DNA from: Bacteroidota bacterium
GTDB lineage: Bacteria; Bacteroidota; Ignavibacteria; UBA10030; UBA8401
Reading direction: 5' to 3'
Length of the DNA: 34,819 nucleotides
Assembly (NCBI GenBank): GCA_013361065.1
Contig: JABWAK010000032.1
Location: forward strand, 1 to 34,819
This document shows positions 26,738-34,050 of this stretch, piece by piece. Both the position numbers and the translations under genes were made by a program. Position 1 is the first letter of the stretch. Each line of letters opens with the position of its first letter. The notes beneath the pieces are model-generated. The model had not been told where the DNA came from and searched no databases. It saw nothing but the letters and a program-made list of their open reading frames with translations.

Positions 26738-28648
26738 ATGCTCATCACTAAGCCCGGAACGTATTACGACGTGGTCGTGGTCGGCGGGGGACATGCCGGT
26801 ATCGAGGCATCCCTGGCGGCAGCACGCATGGGATGCGCCACCCTGCTCATCTCCCTGAAGGCGAATGCCATCGGCAGAATGTCCTGCAACCCTGCCATCG
26901 GCGGAACGGCCAAAGGACACCTGGTGCGGGAGATCGATGCGCTGGGAGGGGAGATGGGGAAGATCGCTGATGCCACCGGCATCCAGTTCAAGATGTTGAA
27001 CACCTCCAAGGGACCTGCGGTCTGGTCCCCGCGGTGTCAGAGCGACCGGGAATGGTATTCCCGCGATGCACAGCAGCGGGTGCTTGGTCAGGCGGGACTC
27101 GATGTCCTGGAGGATTCCGTCGCCGATGTGATGACAGATGGAGGAGTGCTGAAGGGGATCAGAACATTCCTCGGTCATGAGATCGGCTGCGGTGCGATGG
27201 TGTTGTGTGCCGGCACATTCCTGAACGGACTGATGCATACCGGAGAAAAGAACCGGAGCGGCGGACGGTTCGGCGAAGCACCGGCGCGAGGCGTGACAGA
27301 GAGTCTGCGCTCGTTGGGATTCACCGCGGGACGATTGAAGACCGGCACTCCTCCGCGTATCGATCTGAACACCATCGATCTTGCAAGGACGGAACGACAG
27401 GACAGCGACGATCCTCCTGTTCCATTCTCCTTCCACAACGAACGGATCACGAACAGACTGATCCCGATGTATCTCACCTACACGAATCCTTCCACACACA
27501 AGATCCTGGAGAAAGGATTCGACCGTTCCCCGATGTTCACCGGAAGGATCAAAGGTGTCGGGCCACGGTATTGTCCTTCCATCGAAGATAAAGTATTTCG
27601 GTTCGCAGAGCGGGACCGTCACCAGATCTTCCTGGAGCCGGAAGGGTACGACACGAACATTGTCTATGTGAATGGTTTCTCCACCAGTCTTCCCGAAGAA
27701 GTGCAGTTCGAAGGGATCCGTTCCATTGTTGGATTGGAGAATGCCACGATGCTCCGTCCGGGATACGCAGTGGAGTACGATTACTTCCCGCCGCATCAGC
27801 TGCACCACACACTGGAAACGAAACTGATCGCAGGACTCTTCCTTGCCGGTCAGATCAACGGCACATCGGGATACGAAGAGGCGGCAGGGCAGGGACTCAT
27901 CGCCGGCATCAACGCCGCACTGAAGGTGTTGAAACGGAAACCGTTCATCATCCAGCGCAGCGAAGGATATCTCGGCGTGATGATCGATGACCTCATCAAC
28001 AAATCGACCGATGAGCCGTACCGCATGTTCACATCGCGCGCAGAGTACCGCCTGCTGCTCCGTCAGGACAATGCGGACCGCAGACTCATGCGCGCCGGTC
28101 ACGAACTGGGACTGATCGGAAAAGAAATGATCGCACGTCTCGATGAGAAGGAGCGAAGGGTGGAGGAGACGCTGCAGTATCTCCGACGCACAACAATTGC
28201 ACCGGCAGTCATCAATCCGGTCCTTACACAGAAGAACGAATCACCGATCGCAGAGAACGAAGAGCTCGCGCGCATGCTGCGCAGAACGAACATCACGGCA
28301 CACGACATCGCGTCGGTCGTTGCCGATGATTCGATCAAAGAGAATCTTCTGCGTCACGATGTCGGTGAACAAGTGGAGATCGATACGAAGTATGCCGGAT
28401 ACATTCAGCGGCAGAACGAACAGATCCAGCGGTTCGCGTCGCTCGAAGAATATCTGATCCCCGATCACTTCGACTACGCGCGCATCACTTCGCTGAGTGC
28501 GGAAGGGAAAGAGAAACTCCATCGCATCCGTCCGCGCTCCATCGGACAAGCATCGCGCATAGCCGGTGTGACGAACTCTGATGTTTCAGTACTGACAATC
28601 TACCTTAAGACATCGGGAGTTTTGAAAACTCCCGATGTCAATACATAA
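26738..28648 (+). CDS. mnmG: tRNA uridine modification enzyme MnmG (GidA)
   Basis: This 636-residue FAD/NADH protein is the partner of MnmE in forming the cmnm5 group on tRNA wobble uridine. The dinucleotide motif [22 protein letters not shown] is at residues ~11-32. [34 protein letters not shown] and [20 protein letters not shown] are family signatures, and the C-terminal helical domain is complete. The start is ATG at 26738, directly after a parS-like site; a clear Shine-Dalgarno sequence is not seen at normal spacing. The order mnmE-mnmG-rsmG is typical for origin-near regions in many bacteria. Confidence 0.97.
   Translation: MLITKPGTYYDVVVVGGGHAGIEASLAAARMGCATLLISLKANAIGRMSCNPAIGGTAKGHLVREIDALGGEMGKIADATGIQFKMLNTSKGPAVWSPRCQSDREWYSRDAQQRVLGQAGLDVLEDSVADVMTDGGVLKGIRTFLGHEIGCGAMVLCAGTFLNGLMHTGEKNRSGGRFGEAPARGVTESLRSLGFTAGRLKTGTPPRIDLNTIDLARTERQDSDDPPVPFSFHNERITNRLIPMYLTYTNPSTHKILEKGFDRSPMFTGRIKGVGPRYCPSIEDKVFRFAERDRHQIFLEPEGYDTNIVYVNGFSTSLPEEVQFEGIRSIVGLENATMLRPGYAVEYDYFPPHQLHHTLETKLIAGLFLAGQINGTSGYEEAAGQGLIAGINAALKVLKRKPFIIQRSEGYLGVMIDDLINKSTDEPYRMFTSRAEYRLLLRQDNADRRLMRAGHELGLIGKEMIARLDEKERRVEETLQYLRRTTIAPAVINPVLTQKNESPIAENEELARMLRRTNITAHDIASVVADDSIKENLLRHDVGEQVEIDTKYAGYIQRQNEQIQRFASLEEYLIPDHFDYARITSLSAEGKEKLHRIRPRSIGQASRIAGVTNSDVSVLTIYLKTSGVLKTPDVNT
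28609..28639. repeat. 15-bp perfect inverted repeat at the end of mnmG
   Basis: gacatcgggagtttt (28609-28623) and its complement (28625-28639) meet with a single base between them, so a stem of about 13-14 bp with a small loop can form. It codes for the last residues of MnmG ([10 protein letters not shown]). No T-run follows, so it is not a usual terminator. It ends 10 bp before the third parS-like site. Confidence 0.8.
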
Positions 28649-28649
28649 C

Positions 28650-28665
28650 TGTTTCACGTGGAACC
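28650..28665. promoter_or_regulatory. parS-like site between mnmG and rsmG
   Basis: TGTTTCACGTGGAACC keeps the TTTCACGTG core and departs from the parS consensus only in the right arm. It fills the 17-bp gap up to the rsmG ATG (28666), the same placement as the site before mnmG. Confidence 0.75.
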
Positions 28666-29373
28666 ATGACCGACGAAGAACTCTGGCTGCATACGCTGTG
28701 CGGAAAGAACAATGTTCCTATAACGGACATTCAATTAGCCCGTCTTTCACGCTATAAAGCGCTTCTGCTGGAATGGAACGCCAGGATCAATCTCATCTCC
28801 CGTAAGAACGAGGAGAACATCTGGAGGGGACATATCGTGCTCTCCCTTTCCATGTTGTTCAAGGTCCGCTTCCGTCCCGGCATGCGCATCCTGGACCTCG
28901 GCACCGGCGGCGGGTTCCCCGGCATTCCGCTCTCCATCATGCTGCCGGAGTGTTCGTTCGTGCTGCTCGATTCCACGCAGAAGAAAGTGAACGCGGTACA
29001 GCAGATGGCCGAAGCGATCGGATTGCCCAATGTCTCCACCATCTGGGGACGCGCGGAAGAACTGCAGCGTCAGCAGCGGTTCGCCGGGACGTTCGATGCG
29101 GTCGTCGCCCGCTCCGTGAGCAGCCTGAGCAATCTGCTCGAATGGGGATTGCCGTTCTTGAAAAAGGGGGGCGGAATGAACGAGCGCGCAGAATTCACTA
29201 CCATCACAACACCATCTTTGATTACCTTCAAAGGAGCGGAGATCGCTCAGGAGGAAGCCGATGCGAAAAAAGCATTCCCCCGCGTCGCGCTGCAGAACGT
29301 TCCGCTCGTCTTCCCGGGCAGCCAGGTATTCGAGAATCTCGACAAGAAACTGACCATCGCCACCATCCAATAA
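28666..29373 (+). CDS. rsmG: 16S rRNA (guanine527-N7)-methyltransferase
   Basis: This 235-residue SAM-dependent methyltransferase (GidB) modifies G527 of 16S rRNA. The N-terminal YKALLLEWNARINLISRKN and the SAM loop ILDLGTGGGFPGIPLSIMLP identify it; VARSVSSLSNLLEWGLPFLKKGG is the later conserved part. It is about 20 residues longer than usual, partly through an extra stretch (about MNERAEFTTITTPS) between KKGGG and the strand LITFKG. The stop TAA overlaps the murQ ATG (TAATG). The start follows directly on a parS-like site. Confidence 0.95.
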   Translation: MTDEELWLHTLCGKNNVPITDIQLARLSRYKALLLEWNARINLISRKNEENIWRGHIVLSLSMLFKVRFRPGMRILDLGTGGGFPGIPLSIMLPECSFVLLDSTQKKVNAVQQMAEAIGLPNVSTIWGRAEELQRQQRFAGTFDAVVARSVSSLSNLLEWGLPFLKKGGGMNERAEFTTITTPSLITFKGAEIAQEEADAKKAFPRVALQNVPLVFPGSQVFENLDKKLTIATIQ

Positions 29374-30341
29374 TGCCGCCGACCATGGATACCACACAAC
29401 TCTTCTCCCAGCTGCAGAAACTCTCCACCGAACAACGCAATCCCTCCTCCATGGATATCGATGCACGGTCCGTCACCGAGATCCTGACCATCATCAACAA
29501 CGAGGATAAGAAGGTGGCACTGGCGGTGGAGACGCAGATCCCGTACATCGCACAGGCGGTGGAGTTGGTGGTGAAATCATTCTTGAGCGGCGGCAGGCTG
29601 ATCTATGTTGGCGCCGGAACGAGCGGACGCGTCGGGGTGGTGGATGCCAGCGAATGTCCTCCCACGTACGGCGTGCCGTTCGAGATGGTGCAGGGGATGA
29701 TCGCCGGAGGGGAAGGGGCGATGTTCCGAGCGGTGGAAGGAGCGGAGGACAGACCGGAAGGCGGCGCTGCGGACATCGATGCGAAGAATGTCGGACCGAA
29801 CGATGTGGTCTGCGGCATCGCCGCCAGCATGCGCACACCGTACGTGATCGGCGCAGTGCGCCGCGCGAAGGAACGCGGAGCGAAGACGCTCTACGTTACT
29901 ACGAATCCGCGGACGAACCTCTCGCTGCCGGAATATGCGCATCTTGCCGAAGCGCTGGATGTTGCCGTCTGTGCGGAGGTCGGTCCTGAAGTGATCATGG
30001 GTTCCACACGGATGAAGAGCGGCACCGCCCAGAAACTGATCCTGAACATGATCACTACCACGGCGATGGTGCGTCTCGGCAAAGTGTACGAGAACATGAT
30101 GATCGATCTGCAGATGACGAACAAGAAACTGGTCGAGCGCGCCAAGAAGATCGTCATGACTATCACCGGTGTGGAGTACGACACCGCCGAGCGTGCACTC
30201 TTCGACGCGAAAGGACATGTGAAGACCGCGCTCGTCATGATCAAAGCGAACCTCTCCTACGATGAAGCCGCGGAACGTCTGCGCCGTTCGAACGGATTCG
30301 TCCGCGCCGCCATCGAGGGGAAGGACTACTCCATTCTCTGA
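29373..30341 (+). CDS. murQ: N-acetylmuramic acid 6-phosphate etherase
   Basis: This 322-residue SIS-domain enzyme cleaves the lactyl ether of MurNAc 6-phosphate to GlcNAc 6-phosphate and lactate in cell-wall recycling. The SIS motif YVGAGTSGRVGVVDASECPPTYG and the segments AGGEGAMFRAVEGAED, ASMRTPYVIGA and STRMKSGTAQKLILNMI are characteristic. Two in-frame ATGs (29373 and 29385) are possible; the first overlaps the rsmG stop in TAATG and suggests coupling. The open frame upstream of it is a shadow within rsmG. No murK or anmK is near, so the supply of its substrate is not shown here. Confidence 0.95.
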   Translation: MPPTMDTTQLFSQLQKLSTEQRNPSSMDIDARSVTEILTIINNEDKKVALAVETQIPYIAQAVELVVKSFLSGGRLIYVGAGTSGRVGVVDASECPPTYGVPFEMVQGMIAGGEGAMFRAVEGAEDRPEGGAADIDAKNVGPNDVVCGIAASMRTPYVIGAVRRAKERGAKTLYVTTNPRTNLSLPEYAHLAEALDVAVCAEVGPEVIMGSTRMKSGTAQKLILNMITTTAMVRLGKVYENMMIDLQMTNKKLVERAKKIVMTITGVEYDTAERALFDAKGHVKTALVMIKANLSYDEAAERLRRSNGFVRAAIEGKDYSIL

Positions 30342-30432
30342 CCGGCGCCCTGCAACGCCAATACTTTCCCTCCCCGTTTTCCGCTTCGGCGCGGTGTTCC
30401 GCCGCACGACCCCATCGGTCAATGCATCTTTC

Positions 30433-30462
30433 TTGACTGCGGTACCCTCTCCCTTGTATTTT
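30433..30462 (+). promoter_or_regulatory. Candidate promoter of the SpoVG-like gene
   Basis: TTGACT (30433-30438) and TATTTT (30457-30462, followed by G) are separated by 18 bp. The -10 also fits the TAnnTTTG form of Bacteroidota promoters. It lies about 50 bp before the start codon in the 171-bp gap after murQ. Confidence 0.45.
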
Positions 30463-30512
30463 GCCTCCGTCGCTTCACTCACATCACCATCCATCATCAC
30501 ACAGGAGGCTGT

Positions 30513-30761
30513 ATGAATGTCGTCAACATGAAACAGTTCAACGGATCGAACAATCTGAAGGCGTTCTTCGATGTGGAAACGTCCGAAGGGATCACCATCA
30601 AAGGGTTCAAGATCGCGGACGGGAAGAACGGGCTGTTCGTTGCCGCACCGTCCGACCAGGACAAGAACGACAAGAAGAAGTACTGGGACAAGGTGAAGAT
30701 GCCGAAGGAGCTGAAGGACACGCTGACGAAGATGGCCCTGGACAAGTTCTCCAATCTCTGA
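30513..30761 (+). CDS. SpoVG-family protein
   Basis: This 82-residue protein resembles SpoVG, a small nucleic-acid-binding regulator first known from Bacillus and found widely outside spore-formers. Typical features are LKAFFDVETSEGITIKGFKI near the N-terminus, the NGLFVAAPSDQD loop, and a lysine-rich C-terminal helix. AGGAGG (30503-30508) gives a strong Shine-Dalgarno sequence before ATG 30513. It is a single gene with its own candidate promoter and the strong terminator at 30797-30836. What it regulates in this organism is unknown. Confidence 0.85.
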   Translation: MNVVNMKQFNGSNNLKAFFDVETSEGITIKGFKIADGKNGLFVAAPSDQDKNDKKKYWDKVKMPKELKDTLTKMALDKFSNL

Positions 30762-30796
30762 CCCGCCGCACTCTCTGCTCCACCGCTGCACTCCTA

Positions 30797-30836
30797 AACA
30801 ACGAAGCCCATGGATCGCTCCATGGGCTTTGTTGTT
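30797..30836. terminator. Strong bidirectional terminator
   Basis: An 18-bp stem (30797-30814 with 30819-30836) with one G-T mismatch closes a 4-nt loop (tcgc). Its core is a perfect agcccatgga/tccatgggct. It is flanked by TTTGTTGTTG on the plus strand and an equivalent run on the minus strand. It stands between the convergent SpoVG-like gene and the permease tail at 30855 and can serve both. Confidence 0.85.
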
Positions 30837-30854
30837 GTACGGATGTTGCCGTGA

Positions 30855-31409
30855 TTAGTGTGCTGCACCGGCCGGTGATTCGTAATCGATCCCCTGCGCC
30901 TTCAGCACGGCGCGCGCCTTCACGGCGAAGAACGCCAGATATCCGAAGAGGAAGATCGTCACGATGTAGGAGAGGTGGATGTTGTTGAGCACGTCGCTCA
31001 GCCATCCCTGGAACGGCGGGATGAGCGCGCCGCCGAGGATCATCATGAATCGCCCGAAGGGCACAAAGAGGAGATGGCCCGCCTCATGGAACGGCAGGTT
31101 GATGAGATGCAGAAACGACTCCCCGACCTCGTTGGTTTCGAGCGGCGCCCGCATGAGCCGCCACCCCCACCACGTCAGGAGCAGGAGGACCAAGACCCGG
31201 CCGCCGAAGTAGAAGGGATTCACCGACTCCTCGACGGTCAGCAGCCAAGTCATGGCCTGGTCGACCCACGTCGGCTCCTTCGGCGACACCGGTCGCCGCG
31301 CTGCCGCCAGGCGCGCTTGCACCGCCGCATACTTGGCGAAGACGGTCCCGCATCGTTCACAGTCGTCGCGGTCCGCCGCCTGCTCCCATCCGCACTGTGG
31401 GCATGGCAT
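30855..31409 (-). CDS. Chimeric ORF: zinc-ribbon/HEAGH protein joined to FucP-type permease tail
   Basis: The 184-codon frame joins two unrelated proteins. Residues 1 to about 120 have an N-terminal zinc ribbon (CPQC...CERC, Cys at 3, 6, 17 and 20), a membrane segment (about 70-83) and HEAGH (108-112), a metalloprotease-like motif. Residues about 121-184 (MILGGALIPPFQGWLSD, then a membrane span and hydrophilic end) match the last part of FucP-type sugar/H+ symporters. The start ATG (31407-31409) is 2 nt after the stop of the site-2 protease gene. The open frame extends far upstream, but only as a shadow of that gene. The fusion is probably an assembly artefact, not a real protein. Confidence 0.8.
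   Translation of the reverse strand: MPCPQCGWEQAADRDDCERCGTVFAKYAAVQARLAAARRPVSPKEPTWVDQAMTWLLTVEESVNPFYFGGRVLVLLLLTWWGWRLMRAPLETNEVGESFLHLINLPFHEAGHLLFVPFGRFMMILGGALIPPFQGWLSDVLNNIHLSYIVTIFLFGYLAFFAVKARAVLKAQGIDYESPAGAAH
31020..31060. other. Probable seam between two genomes
   Basis: Reading toward lower coordinates, the zinc-ribbon protein reads normally to about PFGRFM and the permease reads normally from about MILGGAL. The switch is in frame and falls in a stretch both proteins could share (codons for MILGG). No insertion sequence, tRNA or attachment site is present. To the left, genes look FCB-like; to the right, Nitrospirota-like. Confidence 0.75.
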
Positions 31410-31411
31410 GG

Positions 31412-32368
31412 TCAACGAAGAATGAAGGGCTCCCAGGAAAAGGTCATCGCGAAGATGGCCAAGGCAATCCACCCAATCACGACCCTGGTGCGCCCCAACG
31501 GGCGCTCGGGATTCAGCACCGGCGGGTGGGCCAAACCCATCAAACCGACCAGCCCCACCCAGAGGAACCAGCCCTTCCATCCGAGCCAGCCGAACACCAT
31601 GAGGATCGGCACGAGCGCGACCGCCACCGAACGTTGCCTGCTTCCCCAGAGCGCGTAGGCCACATGCCCACCGTCCAGCTGTCCGATCGGCAACAAGTTG
31701 AGCGAGGTAATGAAGAGCCCGAACCAAGCGGCGAACCCAACCGGATGCAGGATGACATCGGCCGTGGGCGGAAGGGGCCCGATGATGAGCCAGGACATGA
31801 ATTGCAGCAGGAGCGGTTCGCCCAGGTGGAGTCCGTAGCCGGTTTGCACGGGAATGACCGTGGAGAGTCGCAGCCCGATCACCAGCGCGATCACCGCCAC
31901 CACGAAGCCCGCGATCGGCCCGGCTACCCCGATGTCGAACAGGGCGCGGCGGTCCGTCACGGGCGCGCGCATGCGGATGATGGCGCCGAACGTGCCAACG
32001 AAGTGCGGCAAGCCCGGTACGAACAGCGGCAGGGAGGCCGGCACGCCGTGGATGCGCGAGAACAGGTAATGCCCGAATTCGTGCGTGACCAGGATCCCGA
32101 GCAGGGTGGCGGCAAACGGCAGTCCTCGCCACAGGGCGCCGGGCTCATCCAGCAAGAACGCCAAGGGCCCGACCAGCGGATTCGTGTTGGTTTGGTACGC
32201 CCCGGCCCATAACACGGTAAACACCGTGAGGACAAATAGGAGCAGCGGGAGGATCACTCGGGAAAAGAACGGTTGCGCCTCTTCATCCCATTCATCGTCT
32301 GCCTCGTCGAGGGAGGGCTCGATCAGGTCGTTCTGCAAGGGCCCCTGCTTCGACCCGTCACGGTTCAT
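31412..32368 (-). CDS. Site-2 protease family (M50) membrane metalloprotease
   Basis: This 318-residue membrane protein has the zinc-binding HEFGH at 96-100 within a membrane segment and the third ligand in LLPIGQLDGGH (Asp232). The FDIGVAGPIAGF segment between them is also typical. A hydrophilic acidic N-terminus (about 1-33) is followed by about six to seven hydrophobic segments. Such proteases cut membrane substrates; the target here is unknown. It lies 18 bp after the XRE-MBL gene and 2 bp before the zinc-ribbon gene, so the three form an operon. The pairing with an HEAGH zinc-ribbon protein recalls Nitrospira. Confidence 0.93.
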   Translation of the reverse strand: MNRDGSKQGPLQNDLIEPSLDEADDEWDEEAQPFFSRVILPLLLFVLTVFTVLWAGAYQTNTNPLVGPLAFLLDEPGALWRGLPFAATLLGILVTHEFGHYLFSRIHGVPASLPLFVPGLPHFVGTFGAIIRMRAPVTDRRALFDIGVAGPIAGFVVAVIALVIGLRLSTVIPVQTGYGLHLGEPLLLQFMSWLIIGPLPPTADVILHPVGFAAWFGLFITSLNLLPIGQLDGGHVAYALWGSRQRSVAVALVPILMVFGWLGWKGWFLWVGLVGLMGLAHPPVLNPERPLGRTRVVIGWIALAIFAMTFSWEPFILR

Positions 32369-32386
32369 GCGGCATTCCCCATCCTG

Positions 32387-33223
32387 CTAGGCCGCAAAGG
32401 GATTGTGCACCAACTCTTCCCGCACGGTAGTGGAAGGGCCGTGACCCGGATGGAGCCGCGTGTCGGCCTCTAGCGTCAACACTTGCCGACGAACCGAGTC
32501 GAGGTGCGCCGCATACAGACCGGCCGGATTCGAGCGGCCGATGGACCCGGCAAATAGCGTGTCGCCTACGAAACAGAGCGGCTGCCCCGCCTGTTCGGCA
32601 CGATAACAGATGCCGCCCGGCGTGTGCCCCGGCGTGGTCATGAATCGTACCGTCAAGCCGCCGACCTGCAGGCTCTCTCCGTTACGCGGCACCTGGAGTA
32701 TGTCCTGGGGGGGGCGCCAGTGGAGCAGGTTGAGGTCTTCCGGCCCCAGATACACCGGCACGGGTCTGGTCCGCAGGATGCGCTCAATGCCTTCGGCATG
32801 GTCCGAATGCCCGTGCGTCAGGCAGATGGCGCGTAACGTGAGCTGCCGGCTCGTGAGCAACGCCAGCATCGCATCCGGATTGTAAGCCGTGTCAACCAGG
32901 ATGGCTTCACCGCGATCATGGACGACATAGCCCTTGACCTCATATCCGCCGATCGAACCCAAGACGGTTTCGACATGGGCTGTCGACGCAGGCTGGGCCT
33001 CGGGTGTCCAGCCCTGGGCCACCTCCACCAGGGCATCCGGCTTCAAGCCAAGAGCCTTGGCGACGGATGCAACCTGTGCCGCTCCGCTAGGGGCACGCCC
33101 CCGCTCCAGCTCTGCGAGGTCCTCCTCCACAAGCCCGGCTGCCCGTGCGACCTCGGCAACCGACCGCTGCCGACCCAGCCGGGCCTTCTTGATGATGTCA
33201 CTCAGTTCATCTTCAAGCGGCAT
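32387..33223 (-). CDS. XRE-type HTH fused to metallo-beta-lactamase-fold hydrolase
   Basis: This 278-residue protein combines an N-terminal helix-turn-helix of the XRE/Cro type (about 7-68; SVAEVARAAGLVEEDLAELERG) with a C-terminal MBL-fold hydrolase (about 85-278). Metal ligands are in THGHSDH (136-142), the PGHTPGG segment, VGDTLFAGSIGRSN and LHPGHGP, a glyoxalase II-like pattern. The substrate is unknown; hydroxyacylglutathione-like thioesters are typical for the family. The DNA-binding part suggests gene control or a scaffold. It starts 6 bp after the macro-domain gene and belongs to the same operon. Confidence 0.9.
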   Translation of the reverse strand: MPLEDELSDIIKKARLGRQRSVAEVARAAGLVEEDLAELERGRAPSGAAQVASVAKALGLKPDALVEVAQGWTPEAQPASTAHVETVLGSIGGYEVKGYVVHDRGEAILVDTAYNPDAMLALLTSRQLTLRAICLTHGHSDHAEGIERILRTRPVPVYLGPEDLNLLHWRPPQDILQVPRNGESLQVGGLTVRFMTTPGHTPGGICYRAEQAGQPLCFVGDTLFAGSIGRSNPAGLYAAHLDSVRRQVLTLEADTRLHPGHGPSTTVREELVHNPFAA

Positions 33224-33229
33224 GTTCTT

Positions 33230-33754
33230 TTAACCGCTACCTTCAGCGCTGAGCTGTTTACGCCAGGCATCCACCATGAACTGATCCACATCGACCAGGA
33301 TCACGGATCGTAACGCCTGCGGAACGAACATCCTGACCTCCTGGACCATCTTCACCGCCGCATCCTGCGGCGTCACGCCACCGACCCCGGTCCCCATCCC
33401 CGGGATCGCGACCGATGCGAAGGCGTTCTCATCGGCCAGGAGTAGCGCTGCCCTCGTCGCCAGCGCGACGTTCTGAGCCGGAACCCGCAGGCCAGGCTCC
33501 GGCATTGTCGGAGCGTGGATGACTCCCTTGAACTTCGTTTGCCCGGCCGATGTCAACACCGCCCGCCCAACAGGAATCGGCGCCTGTGCCCGAGCCTGAT
33601 CTTCGACCTCCTGCCCGGCCGCCCTTCTGATCACCCCTGCCACACCTCCGCCCATGATGCCATGGCTGTTGGCCGCATTCACAATGACGTCGGCCTCGGC
33701 CTCAAGAATGCTTCCCCGAACCACAAAGATTAATAGGGACAACGTTCGCTCCAT
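33230..33754 (-). CDS. Macro domain protein
   Basis: This 174-residue protein is a single macro domain of the ADP-ribose-binding fold. VIVNAANSHGIMGGGVAGVI (about 23-42) forms the ribose/phosphate loops, and IPGMGTGVGGVTPQDAA is the second phosphate-binding loop. Many such proteins remove ADP-ribose or hydrolyse O-acetyl-ADP-ribose; the activity of this one is not shown. The N-terminus (MERTLSLLIF) is a little longer and more hydrophobic than usual. It is the first gene of the macro, XRE-MBL, site-2 protease and zinc-ribbon operon. Confidence 0.9.
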   Translation of the reverse strand: MERTLSLLIFVVRGSILEAEADVIVNAANSHGIMGGGVAGVIRRAAGQEVEDQARAQAPIPVGRAVLTSAGQTKFKGVIHAPTMPEPGLRVPAQNVALATRAALLLADENAFASVAIPGMGTGVGGVTPQDAAVKMVQEVRMFVPQALRSVILVDVDQFMVDAWRKQLSAEGSG

Positions 33755-33953
33755 ATTGTCGCCCTGACGCTCACGATACTAACTCAGTCTCGCAATGATC
33801 CGGCGGTAGTCGTCTTCGGAAAAGGTCTTGAGGGTCGTGGAACGCACGTTCCCCAGCCATCATGAGGCTCCAACTGATAGATCAACAGTTGGCCACAGGA
33901 CCTTCGCTGCGCGTATCGAGCGAGCACCTTTTTACACTTCCATCACTTGAAGT

Positions 33954-34043
33954 AGGCAGGTCGATGTGACGCTGATTGCGCGCGTCCAACGAGGGCCTTC
34001 CGAGGCCGCGCGTTGCGCGAGCAAAGAGTCACTCGACCTGCCT
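33954..34043. repeat. Imperfect palindromic element in the macro-M16 gap
   Basis: The ends aggcaggtcgatgtgac (33954-33970) and gtcactcgacctgcct (34028-34043) are inverted copies with one extra base. The GC-rich middle has further complementary parts (caacg/cgttg, gggcc/ggcc). It ends 7 bp before the stop of the M16 gene, so it may act as transcript end or be an interspersed repeat. The remaining gap (33755-33953) holds a 7-bp inverted repeat (33870-33876 with 33886-33892) and a short open tail ending at 33779; no gene can be supported. Confidence 0.55.
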
Positions 34044-34050
34044 TCCTCTC

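Noticed and set aside
31410-32132. Upstream extension of the zinc-ribbon ORF (to 425 codons)
   Set aside because: The extension overlaps the site-2 protease gene in another frame and has a random, Arg/Ala-rich composition; the ATG at 31409 starts a clean CPQC zinc ribbon 2 nt after the protease stop.
33779-33850. Tail of another gene ending ..SEDDYRRIIARLS at 33779 on the minus strand
   Set aside because: Only about 26 codons are open before an upstream stop, there is no start signal, and no family is recognisable; it may be a remnant but cannot be supported.
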